Source: Dendronalium phyllosphericum CENA369 (GTDB lineage: Bacteria; Cyanobacteriota; Cyanobacteriia; Cyanobacteriales; Nostocaceae). From it: a stretch of DNA of 53,887 bases. This document shows, in pieces, positions 1-7,714 of this stretch. The stretch spans positions 3,099-56,985 of the forward strand of contig NZ_JAECZA010000019.1 in assembly GCF_016056275.1 (NCBI RefSeq), given 5' to 3'. The translations under genes and the position numbers were made by a program. The notes beneath the pieces were generated by a model. It had not been told where the DNA came from. It was given only the letters and a program-made list of their open reading frames with translations, and searched no databases. The first letter of the stretch is position 1. Every line of letters starts with the position of its first letter.

Positions 1-217
1 TTAGGGGTTGGGGATTGAGGACTGGGGATTAAGAAACAGTACTAGGTACTAATAGTTAGCGATTGGGTATTAGGTACTTAGCATAAGGAATTGGGCATAA
101 GTGATAAAGGCTGACGAATGAGGGATTATGAATTTCAGATTGGGGGGCAAGGGAATTATATCCTAGTCCCTAGTCCCTAGTCTTGATCGCCAGTCGCCAG
201 TCGCCAATCCCCAGTCC
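1..217. repeat. heptamer short tandem repeats, G-rich then C-rich half
   Basis: This spacer after aar starts with G-rich words (GGGGATT, TTAGGTA, ACTGGGG) and ends with their complements (CCTAGTC, CCAGTCG, CCCCAGT). The two halves could pair into a long imperfect stem. It is the same repeat class as at 16540-16675, 25893-26003, 26884-27027, 41094-41191 and 47139-47254. No coding frame is visible. Confidence 0.75.
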
Positions 218-1237
218 CTAAACCAGCAACGGTCTAAATCCGTGTTTCACTGATGCTTTACCAATTTGCTCCATTTTGTCTACGGTAATCTGATTGCGCC
301 CCCAAGAAAAGTTCGTATATAACTTCTCAAATTCCAGCAACATTGATTCGGCAAAACAAGCAAATAACTGGCGTGCTGGCACTTCCATATTGACGATTTT
401 CATAATTTTCCAGTCAATATCTAGAGAATGCTCTACAATACCACCATTTAACACATAGACATCAGGGTGCTGAATTTTAGTAGCTAAATTTTTAGGATAC
501 CCTCCATCAATTAGCAGGCAGGGTTTCTTCAAAATATTGGCATCTATTTCCACGCCTTTAGGCATACTGGCAACCCAAACTACAATATCAGCTTGGGGTA
601 GTGCCTCGTCTAAAGTCATGATTTTTCCTCGCCCCAGTTCAGCTTGTAACTCTATGAGACGTTCTTGGTTGCGGGCTATCAGCAAGAGTTCCTTAACATC
701 TGTTCTAGCATCTAGCCAGCGTGTAACTGCACTACCAATATCCCCAGTTGCCCCACAGATAGCAACCGTCGCATTCTTCAAATCAATTCCAATCTTTTTG
801 GAAGCTTGTTCTACCTGCCGACAAATAATGTAGGCAGTGTGGGTGTTTCCTGTGGTGAAACGTTCAAACTCAAGTTTAATATTGCGGACTTGGCCAAACT
901 GCTCTAATTTAAAGTTTTCAAAAATAATTGAGGAAAACCCTCCCAGAGCAGTGATGTTGATGCCATTCTTTTGGGCATGGGCCATGGCATTGAGTATTTT
1001 ACGCGTTGCTGCCTTGATGCGGCGATTGGCCAGCATCTCAGGCAAAAAACAAGATTCTACATACCGTCCTTCAATTGTTTGTCCAGTGACACTGGTAACG
1101 GTAATATTATCGACAATTTGTGGCGGGGCGCTACACCAAAAATCTAAACCTTGATCGGCATATTCTGGGTAGCCTAACTCTTGAGCTACCGCTTGAGCGT
1201 GTTCTAAACTCGTCAGATGTCCAATTAGACCAAACAT
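218..1237 (-). CDS. aar: long-chain acyl-[acyl-carrier-protein] reductase (AAR)
   Basis: Reduces long-chain fatty acyl-ACP to the fatty aldehyde with NADPH, the first step of cyanobacterial alkane synthesis. The start chosen is the ATG giving [15 protein letters not shown], which yields the usual family length of 339 residues; the longer frame to 1282 adds 15 residues of unlikely sequence. Visible are a Rossmann motif [10 protein letters not shown] (about residues 162-171) and the motif FACFAE, whose cysteine falls at position 294, matching the catalytic Cys294 reported for the Synechococcus elongatus enzyme. It lies directly downstream of ado on the same strand, 118 bp away, with a strong palindrome between them. 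No clear Shine-Dalgarno sequence precedes the ATG. Identification is close to certain. Confidence 0.96.
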   Translation of the reverse strand: MFGLIGHLTSLEHAQAVAQELGYPEYADQGLDFWCSAPPQIVDNITVTSVTGQTIEGRYVESCFLPEMLANRRIKAATRKILNAMAHAQKNGINITALGGFSSIIFENFKLEQFGQVRNIKLEFERFTTGNTHTAYIICRQVEQASKKIGIDLKNATVAICGATGDIGSAVTRWLDARTDVKELLLIARNQERLIELQAELGRGKIMTLDEALPQADIVVWVASMPKGVEIDANILKKPCLLIDGGYPKNLATKIQHPDVYVLNGGIVEHSLDIDWKIMKIVNMEVPARQLFACFAESMLLEFEKLYTNFSWGRNQITVDKMEQIGKASVKHGFRPLLV

Positions 1238-1284
1238 GTAGTGATGTGCTAGGCGTGTGCTGCGATGAAAGCGAGTAATCATTA

Positions 1285-1312
1285 GTACGGGCGAACGACC
1301 GTTCGCCCGTAC
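1285..1312. repeat. perfect palindrome between ado and aar
   Basis: Two 13-bp arms (first arm GTACGGGCGAACG) are separated by 2 nt, giving a very stable hairpin in any transcript running from ado into aar. No T-run follows on the minus strand, so it is not a standard terminator. It resembles dispersed cyanobacterial hairpins of the GGGCGAACG...CGCCC type; a related word occurs in the repeats at 24313 and 49409. Confidence 0.7.
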
Positions 1313-1355
1313 AGGAGTGAGGAGTAATACTCATAATTTCTCACTCCTAATTTTG

Positions 1356-2051
1356 CTAGGCGGCTGTGAGTCCGTAGGCTGACAAGCGCATAATATCTCT
1401 AGTGGTGAAGCCAATATTACTAAGAGCTTCTCCGTATTGAATCATAAAGTCTTCCACTAAAGCATCTTTCTCCATTGCCAAAGTTTGGGCATCGTCTGCT
1501 ACTTCGTTGAGCATTTTCCAAACAATTGGTAGGTTTTGGCGATTTGCCTCTTCTAGTTCAACTTTGGATTCAGCAAAATTTTCTTTTAACCAAACTTCGC
1601 CAAAGTTAAGATGGCTGTATTCATCTTTGACGACTCCCTCAGTAATTTTCCGAGCAAAATCATCAGCAACGGGTATATAAATGTTGTATGCTGCTATGGC
1701 AAAACATTCAATAATCAAAGATTGAATTAACAAGCAAGTGACGACTTTACCTTCTGCTGCTGCTTTTTGAAAATTGCTGTGTAGTCCAGCAAAAAACTTT
1801 TGAGCAAATTGCAAATCAGGTTCTACTTGAAGATTGCGCCCACAGGCTTCAAAGCCTTTTTTATGGCGACTTTCCATTTTAGATAAGCGAATCAATGCGT
1901 CTTGATGTGCAGGCAGCAGTTCGGCTAGTTTGATGTAATTCTCGTGGGCTTCTTGTTCCCCTTCAATCACGATCGCATTTATACGGCTGTAAGCATCTTT
2001 GTATTTTTCGCTTTTAAAATCAATTTCCAATTCGCCTGCTAACTGCTGCAT
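1356..2051 (-). CDS. ado: aldehyde deformylating oxygenase (aldehyde decarbonylase)
   Basis: Converts fatty aldehydes to alkanes or alkenes plus formate, using O2 and reducing equivalents at a di-iron centre; it acts on the aldehyde made by AAR. The ATG at 2051 gives [17 protein letters not shown] and the usual length of 231 residues; the frame is open for 10 more codons. All six family iron ligands are present: Glu32, Glu60, His63, Glu115, Glu144 and His147, the last two in DEYSHLNF. The order ado-aar is the normal cyanobacterial arrangement and suggests co-transcription, although the palindrome at 1285-1312 may reduce read-through. Identification is close to certain. Confidence 0.97.
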   Translation of the reverse strand: MQQLAGELEIDFKSEKYKDAYSRINAIVIEGEQEAHENYIKLAELLPAHQDALIRLSKMESRHKKGFEACGRNLQVEPDLQFAQKFFAGLHSNFQKAAAEGKVVTCLLIQSLIIECFAIAAYNIYIPVADDFARKITEGVVKDEYSHLNFGEVWLKENFAESKVELEEANRQNLPIVWKMLNEVADDAQTLAMEKDALVEDFMIQYGEALSNIGFTTRDIMRLSAYGLTAA

Positions 2052-2228
2052 AGTACGTTTACTCCTGTAAACCTGAATCATTTGATACCAGAACTTAATT
2101 TACCTGATGAATTCAAGGTAATAAGTACTGTGATTTAATTTAACTTAACAAGTTCCTATGTTATAGATTAGCTGTTGCTGGGGGCGATGCTCTAGTACTA
2201 GAGAAATAAATGCTTTGAAGTTCAACTC

Positions 2229-3056
2229 ATGTCTCAAGAAAACTGGAATCTGAAATTAGCCAATTTTTTCAGCCTAGGAGTCCTACTGCTAGGAGCATTT
2301 ATTGTTTTATTACCATTGTTTGTGGTATTCATCACCTCTTTCACACCTCCAGGAAACGCCTTAGAAATTTTTCCGCAAAATAATTGGTCTTTAGCTAATT
2401 ACCGCGATGCATGGCAGCGAGGTAAATTTTTGCTGGCGTTTGCTAATTCTACCGTAGTGGCGATCGCTGTGACTGCCTTTCAGATAGTCACTTCAGCATT
2501 AGCAGGTTACGCTTTAGCGCGGCTGAAATTTCGCGGCAAGCAAGCGCTGTTATTAGTTGTCTTGGCAACTTTAGTTATTCCCTTTCAGTTGTTGGTGATA
2601 CCGATTTTTTTGGTACTGAAGTGGGGACACTTGATAAACACCTACGGGGCGCTAATTTTACCGACTGCTGTCAACGGCTTTGGCATTTTCTTGTTACGTC
2701 AGTATTTCCAGACAATTCCTGTGGAATTGGAAGAAGCCGCAGCCATAGATGGGGCGAACCGATTACAAATTTTGTGGCGGGTAATGTTACCTTTAGCACG
2801 TCCAGCTTTGGTAACGCTGTTTCTATTCGCCTTTATTGGAGAATGGAACGATTTATTTAAGCCTTTGGTATTCACAACCCGCCCAGAATTAAGAACTGTG
2901 CAGTTGGCATTGGCAGAATTTCAAGAACAATTTACAAATAATTGGCCCTTGATGATGGCGGCGATAACAATCGCCACGGTTCCGGTGATGGTATTATTTC
3001 TTATCGGTCAGCGTCAGTTTATTCGCGGAATTGCGGCTACGGGTATTAAGAATTAG
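2229..3056 (+). CDS. carbohydrate ABC transporter permease (MalG/UgpE type)
   Basis: An inner-membrane permease subunit of a binding-protein-dependent importer for sugars or related solutes. The 275 residues show about six hydrophobic segments, the first at about 13-37. The cytoplasmic EAA loop contacting the ATPase is clear at about 167-194 (EEAAAIDGANRLQILWRVML). Length fits the MalG-like family. It is divergent from ado and no binding protein, partner permease or ATPase is adjacent, so the substrate cannot be told and the rest of the transporter must lie elsewhere, as is common in cyanobacteria. The start ATG is 178 bp from the ado start; the Shine-Dalgarno is weak. Confidence 0.9.
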   Translation: MSQENWNLKLANFFSLGVLLLGAFIVLLPLFVVFITSFTPPGNALEIFPQNNWSLANYRDAWQRGKFLLAFANSTVVAIAVTAFQIVTSALAGYALARLKFRGKQALLLVVLATLVIPFQLLVIPIFLVLKWGHLINTYGALILPTAVNGFGIFLLRQYFQTIPVELEEAAAIDGANRLQILWRVMLPLARPALVTLFLFAFIGEWNDLFKPLVFTTRPELRTVQLALAEFQEQFTNNWPLMMAAITIATVPVMVLFLIGQRQFIRGIAATGIKN

Positions 3057-3677
3057 TGAAGAGTAGAGGCAATATTTTGTAACTTTTATGTTGCTAACTA
3101 CCTATCTAATTCAGTAGATAATGTCCAAGCCATCTGGATGCGTAGGACGCAGTATTTGGCCCAGGTATCGTTAACCTTGGAACGCGAGTAATCAACACTC
3201 AAGGGAAAGTAACAAATGAAGAGTGCTTGTTACTCAGCGAGAAGTTGCGTGCGGGGGTTCCCCCCGTTGAGCAAACTTCGGTGACTCAGCACTCAGCACT
3301 GAGTTTCGTAAATAAAGATGTGGTGAAGATAAGAGCTGAGTCTGTGAGTTTGTCAAACAGGCTTGGAAGTATGAAAGTTAGAGAGGTATCAATTACTGAA
3401 TCCTCTTGAATAAAGAACGTTTAGCAGCCAGACTAGTGAAAACCTTGAGAACTTCAGCAAAAAATTATAAAGCTTTGTTAAAGACTGCGTAATTCTTACA
3501 AGCCAGATTGAGTAATTAATTAAGTGTGAATTAGAGGAAGCTTGAGAAGTTTACTTCTTTGGTCATTCTCTAAACTCTATATTCTTTAATTACCAGAATT
3601 GACTCATAGAATTCACGTTAATTCCTAGATTACATATAAGTTCATACAACTATCAGTCTGTAAGGAAAGTAAAACTC
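3057..3677. other. gene-free spacer with a palindromic repeat
   Basis: No convincing gene in 621 bp. Positions 3230-3303 hold a palindromic repeat: TACTCAGCGAGAAGTTGC, then the inner hairpin CGGGGGTTCCCCCCG (3252-3266), then GCAAACTTCGGTGACTCAG and a short AGCACTC run. Related copies sit at 16239-16295 (reverse complement of the core) and 49716-49878. A 60-codon frame at 3227-3409 is mostly this repeat and is not called. The last 200 bp are AT-rich and may hold the promoter of the next gene. Confidence 0.6.
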
Positions 3678-3965
3678 ATGGAATCTCAAACATCACAACA
3701 AATAGTCGTTGATTCTCAAACATTGGATCGGTTCAAAGACGAGATACAGCAGGAAATAAGTGAGGCACTGAAAAATTCTAATATAAGCAAGGTGTTAGGA
3801 GAAAAATATGGGATTTCATCAGAAGAGAATGTCTTGAAAATTCAATGTAGTATTCAAATAAATCAATCCAGTTTGAGTGAGACAAATCATTCACTACAAA
3901 TTCCAGGTAAGCATATTGTGCTTTTGGATTGTATGTTGCCTAATGGAACTGTAATTCCTTGTTAA
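3678..3965 (+). CDS. small protein with C-terminal DC-x9-PC tail, function unknown
   Basis: A 95-residue protein not assigned to any family. It starts with an ATG 8 nt after a good Shine-Dalgarno-like AAGGAAAG. There is no signal peptide; the N-terminal half is polar and charged with predicted helical character (DRFKDEIQQEISEALKNS), followed by a Ser/Asn-rich stretch. The end is striking: GKHIVLLDCMLPNGTVIPC, with the second cysteine as the final residue. The next gene ends in a similar tail (KPILIADCWSV...WVPCGR). A charged helical leader followed by a short Cys-bearing tail is reminiscent of peptide precursors, but no modifying enzyme or peptidase-transporter is adjacent, so this is only a thought. 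Low-GC surroundings. Confidence 0.7.
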   Translation: MESQTSQQIVVDSQTLDRFKDEIQQEISEALKNSNISKVLGEKYGISSEENVLKIQCSIQINQSSLSETNHSLQIPGKHIVLLDCMLPNGTVIPC

Positions 3966-4400
3966 TAAACCTTTAAATATGTATGTCCTAAATGATTTGT
4001 AAGATTATTTCTTTAAATTATCAGCAATTTTCTGTTTTGGTAGATAGTACAAAAAATAATTTTTGCAAATCAGATAGGACAAGTATATTTATAAATTAAT
4101 AGATGATATTGCATGATTTTGAGAAAAAGTAATAATGCCGCTATAAAAAACGAATTTTTTATTATTAATGTTATAAAATTTAATTTTAATTCCAATTAAA
4201 CCAGATTTCAACCGTTAAGTAAAAAATATTGTGGTTCATAATCGTTATTTTTAGTTAAGTGAAATATAGTTTTATGTTAAATTTTATTAATAAATAAAAT
4301 AGAGATTACCAATTTCAATGTACTCTACATTAATAAAATTGTTACAGATGTAAGTTCTGTTCAACAGTTATCAATTTTGAGAAAAGGTGTAATCTCAAGT
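3966..4400. other. AT-rich spacer
   Basis: About 435 bp of strongly AT-rich DNA with many A/T runs and no reading frame worth calling. It probably carries the promoter of the gene at 4401, but I could not fix a -35/-10 pair. Confidence 0.5.
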
Positions 4401-4889
4401 ATGAGTAATATTTTGTTTCGGGTAAAAAGTGTAGGAGTAGCAATTTGCGGTTTATTAGCTTTCTATGGAAACTCTGCTATTGCTATAATTAACCCAGATA
4501 CTACTCAATTTAATAATTTGAATCAATCTAAAATTAACAGGATAGAAAAGGATAATATCTTAGGAGAGAATATCCTTAAAATTAGCTCTGTAAGCACAGC
4601 CCACTTCAACTCTTTTGTAAACCTTGACGGTTCGTGTGTAGTCAGTACGGTCAATACTCCGAACTTTGTCAATAATATAAACTTTAGTCCGACAATTTCC
4701 CCACAAAATCTAAATTACTCTAACTGCAACAAGTTACTCAAAAACTACGGCTCAGAGCAAATTCTAGACAAAAAAGATGGTGAAAATAAACAAATTACCG
4801 ATGATTCAATAGTAATTCCATCAAAGCCCATTCTAATAGCGGATTGCTGGTCAGTACAACTGCAAAATTGGGTTCCTTGTGGGCGGTAA
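4401..4889 (+). CDS. secreted small protein with C-terminal DC-x10-PC motif, function unknown
   Basis: A 162-residue product when started at the ATG at 4401, which has AAAAGG 12 nt upstream and begins directly with a signal peptide (MSNILFRVKSVGVAICGLLAF, likely cleavage after NSAIA). The frame is open to a TTG at 4377 but that would put eight residues before the signal peptide. The mature part is Asn/Ser-rich with cysteines in LDGSCVV and NYSNCNKLL and ends KPILIADCWSVQLQNWVPCGR, alike in pattern to the tail of the preceding 95-aa protein. The signal peptide start MSN[IL]L also resembles that of the exoprotein that follows. Four cysteines in an exported protein could form disulfides. No known family recognised. 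Confidence 0.72.
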   Translation: MSNILFRVKSVGVAICGLLAFYGNSAIAIINPDTTQFNNLNQSKINRIEKDNILGENILKISSVSTAHFNSFVNLDGSCVVSTVNTPNFVNNINFSPTISPQNLNYSNCNKLLKNYGSEQILDKKDGENKQITDDSIVIPSKPILIADCWSVQLQNWVPCGR

Positions 4890-5207
4890 GCCTTAACTGT
4901 AACATGAGTTCGACGGATAGGAAAGCGCAAAAAGCTTGCTATGTATGAATTTGCTGAACAGGGAATTCACAGCAGCGATCGCTGCCGTTGTAGCGATCGC
5001 TACAATTGATTGAGAAGTAGTTAAAAAGTCATAAAAAACGCCGAGACTAAGAATATCTAAGAAAAATATGATAATACCAAGCTTAACTAAATTTTGGTAA
5101 ATAGCGAATTGCAAATTACTATATTTTAAAATATTATACTTAACATTAGATTAGCACCACTATTACTCATTAACTGGTACTTCTTTTGAATAGTTTAATA
5201 TGTACGT
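4890..5207. other. spacer before the exoprotein gene
   Basis: No supported gene in 318 bp. It contains two HIP1-like octamers close together (about 4976-5003) forming GCGATCGCTGCCGTTGTAGCGATCGC-like symmetry, and an AT-rich stretch from 5100 onward that should hold the promoter of the 5208 gene. A minus-strand 73-codon frame (4893-5114, TTG start) has hydrophobic stretches but no ribosome site and is not called. Confidence 0.5.
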
Positions 5208-7553
5208 ATGAGTAATCTTTTGATCTGGTTTCAAAGGTTAGGAGCAGGAGCTACAATAGGCGGTGCAATTATTTTTTCTGTCAACTCTGCTACTGCCCAA
5301 GTTATACAGGATGCCACTTTACCTATTAATTCTCAAGTTACAACACAAGAAAAGATTTTAAATATTAAAGGTGGAACACGGAGTGGAAACAATTTGTTTC
5401 ACAGTTTTGAGCAGTTTTCTGTACCTTATGGGATTACAGCTTACTTTAAAAATACCGGAGATATTCAAAACATTATTAGTCGGGTAACGGGCAAGTCTAT
5501 TTCTAATATTGAAGGCATCCTGAAAGCAGATGGCATAGCCAATCTATTTTTAATTAATCCCAACGGAATTATTTTCGGTTCCCATGCTTCTTTAGACATT
5601 GGTGGTTCATTTATTGCAAGCACAGCGACTAGTGTTAACTTTGCCGATGGTACTAAGTTTAGTACCACAGTTCCCCAAGCTACAACTTTGCTAACAATGA
5701 GTATTCCCGTTGGTTTACAGTTTGGAGCAACTGCAAATCCTATCCGCAATCAATCCCAAGCTAGTCCAGGTGGTGCAACCACTGTTTTCGGTGAACCCGT
5801 TGGTCTACAAGTAAAACCACACAATACTCTGATGCTTTTAGGCGGTGATGTAGTACTGGAGGGAGGAAATTTAACAGTAGAGTCAGGAAACATTGAATTA
5901 GGAAGCGTTGCTAGTAATAGCTTAGTTACGCTCAACTCAACTAACCAGGGTTGGGTACTAGGATATGAAGGTGTGCAGAATTACCAAAATATTAAGCTTA
6001 TTCAGCGAGTTGCTAATGGTTCTGAAGTTGGCTCTATCGTAGATGGCAGTAGCCAAAATAATGGTAGTAGTGTTCAGGTGCGAGGCAACTCCGTAGAACT
6101 TATTGGTCGTCTTGTACGCTTAAGAAGTCAGACAAAAGGTATTGGAAATGGTGGAGACTTAAATATTACTGCCAGAAAATTAATTATTCAAGATGGTGCA
6201 CAAGTTGGCACTTCTACCACAGGTAAAGGAACAGGAGGAAGTGTGATTGTGGATGCTGATGAGTCAGTACAGTTAATCGGTAGTGCTACTTTACGAAACA
6301 CTATTAGCGCATTGTTGAGTACAACTTTTGGTGATGGGAACGCGGGAAACCTTACGATTAATACTGCGAAGTTGAGTATCCAAAATGGAGCAGAAATATC
6401 ATCAGGATCTACTGGCAATTTTTTGAACTCATCTCCTCCTTTGCTATTTCAACCGGCCACAGGGGAAGGAGGAAATTTAAATATCACAGCTTCCGAATCT
6501 GTAGAGCTAATTGGAACCTCACCAACAGGTTCTCCTAGCAGCTTGTTGGCTAGAACTCTAGGTTCTGGAGAAGCTGGAAAAGTGACAATCACTACAGGAA
6601 AATTGACTGTTCGAGACGGGGCTGCAATCAATGTCAGTAGTCAACTCCCACTACCTATCTTTATCTACTTGGGAGATGCAAGTAATTTAGGGAAAGCAGG
6701 CGAACTCAATGTAACCGCTAATTCTATTCAGCTAGACAACAAAGGAAAACTCACATCTAATAGTGAGTCAGGTCAGGGCGGAAATATTACTCTACAGGTT
6801 CGAGACTTATTATTGATGCGCCGTGATAGTCAAATATCAACTAATTCAGGTAAGTCAGGCACTGGTGGGAATGGCGGTAACATCAAAATTGATGCACCTA
6901 ATGGTTTAATATTCGCGGTTCCTTTGAACAATAGCGATATTACAGCCAATGCTTTTTTTGGCTCTGGCGGTCAGATTACAATCAACGCTGATAGTCTATT
7001 TGGGTTTGTGCAACGCGATCGCGCTAACTTAGCAAATATATTAAGCACCAATAAACCAGAGGAACTCAACCCCAATAGAGTACCAACCAATGACATTACG
7101 GCGTTTTCTCAGGAAAACCCTTCTTTAAGTGGCTCGGTAGAAATTAACTCACCAGATATCGATCCCAGTCAAGGATTAGTGGAACTACCCCAAAATGTAG
7201 TTGATGCTTCAAGGCAAATCGCTGCTGGCTGTAATGCTGGAAAGACAGCGAGGGCTTCATTTACTACTATAGGGCGTGGAGGAATAGAATCTAGTCCCAC
7301 AGATGCATTGATGAGTGATGCGGTGCTAGCAGATTGGATTTCACCAGAAACGCTGGATGAGAATCGTGTCAGTAAATCACCAACTACACAAGCTATGTTA
7401 CCAAAAGTCAAATCTACCAATGCTTCTACTCCAATTGTAGAAGCTCAAGGATGGGTTTTGGATAGCAATGGTAACGTGGTTCTTGTCGCCCAAGCACCCA
7501 CCACAATACCCCATAGCCCAGCACTAAATCCTGCATCCTGTGCGGTTCGCTAG
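5208..7553 (+). CDS. filamentous haemagglutinin-type two-partner secretion exoprotein (TpsA-like)
   Basis: A 781-residue secreted beta-helix protein exported by a TpsB/Omp85-type pore. Signal peptide at 1-30 ending NSATAQ. The TPS secretion domain follows at about 31-160, with the family signature NPNGIIFG at 117-124 and the typical opening DATLPINSQV. Residues from about 190 to 640 consist of beta-helix-like repeats (GGNLTVESGNIELG, GGDLNITARKLIIQDGAQVGTST, GNLTINTAKLSIQNGAEISS and similar). The C-terminal part (VEAQGWVLDSNGNVVLVAQAP, ending PASCAVR) is typical of cyanobacterial members. No TpsB transporter gene is adjacent. Role in adhesion or sheath surface is known for the family only; the ligand is unknown. 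Confidence 0.9.
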   Translation: MSNLLIWFQRLGAGATIGGAIIFSVNSATAQVIQDATLPINSQVTTQEKILNIKGGTRSGNNLFHSFEQFSVPYGITAYFKNTGDIQNIISRVTGKSISNIEGILKADGIANLFLINPNGIIFGSHASLDIGGSFIASTATSVNFADGTKFSTTVPQATTLLTMSIPVGLQFGATANPIRNQSQASPGGATTVFGEPVGLQVKPHNTLMLLGGDVVLEGGNLTVESGNIELGSVASNSLVTLNSTNQGWVLGYEGVQNYQNIKLIQRVANGSEVGSIVDGSSQNNGSSVQVRGNSVELIGRLVRLRSQTKGIGNGGDLNITARKLIIQDGAQVGTSTTGKGTGGSVIVDADESVQLIGSATLRNTISALLSTTFGDGNAGNLTINTAKLSIQNGAEISSGSTGNFLNSSPPLLFQPATGEGGNLNITASESVELIGTSPTGSPSSLLARTLGSGEAGKVTITTGKLTVRDGAAINVSSQLPLPIFIYLGDASNLGKAGELNVTANSIQLDNKGKLTSNSESGQGGNITLQVRDLLLMRRDSQISTNSGKSGTGGNGGNIKIDAPNGLIFAVPLNNSDITANAFFGSGGQITINADSLFGFVQRDRANLANILSTNKPEELNPNRVPTNDITAFSQENPSLSGSVEINSPDIDPSQGLVELPQNVVDASRQIAAGCNAGKTARASFTTIGRGGIESSPTDALMSDAVLADWISPETLDENRVSKSPTTQAMLPKVKSTNASTPIVEAQGWVLDSNGNVVLVAQAPTTIPHSPALNPASCAVR

Positions 7554-7608
7554 GGAGTGATATCATGTCCAGCTAAATGGTTACGATAAGAGTGACGCAA
7601 AGACAAAG

Positions 7609-7662
7609 GGGAGATGAGGGAGATGAGGGAGATGAGGGAGATGAGGGAGATGAGGGAGATGA
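7609..7662. repeat. tandem 9-mer GGGAGATGA, about six copies
   Basis: Six near-perfect copies of GGGAGATGA run head to tail in the spacer between two convergent genes. Shorter versions of the same unit occur near 14303, inside the kinase gene near 16170, near 46230 (complement), 47884, 51450 (complement) and at the very end of the window. Confidence 0.85.
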
Positions 7663-7676
7663 GCGAGCAAGAGGAA

Positions 7677-7708
7677 TGACAACTGACCACTGACAACTGA
7701 CAACTGAC
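7677..7708. repeat. TGACAAC/TGACCAC heptamer repeat
   Basis: A short run of the heptamer family TGACAAC (TGACCAC, TGACAAC, TGACAAC, TGACCTC), one of the known classes of short tandem repeats in heterocystous cyanobacteria. A longer inverted version is at 42733-42795. Confidence 0.7.
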
Positions 7709-7714
7709 CTCAAG

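Noticed and set aside
1238-1334. Longer N-terminus of AAR (start at 1282) and a 67-codon frame at 1131-1334
   Set aside because: The extra 15 residues do not fit the family, and the standard [12 protein letters not shown] start gives the normal length. The other frame is a shadow that reads through the palindrome.
3227-3409. 60-codon frame
   Set aside because: Its first half is the palindromic and AGCACTC repeat, and no ribosome site precedes it.
3406-3492. 28-codon frame starting TTG (NKERLAARLVKTLRTS...)
   Set aside because: The composition looks coding-like, but it is very short, has a TTG start and no ribosome site or known match.
4893-5114. Minus-strand 73-codon hydrophobic frame
   Set aside because: TTG start, no Shine-Dalgarno, and part of it reads through HIP1 octamers; hydrophobic runs are expected by chance in AT-rich DNA.
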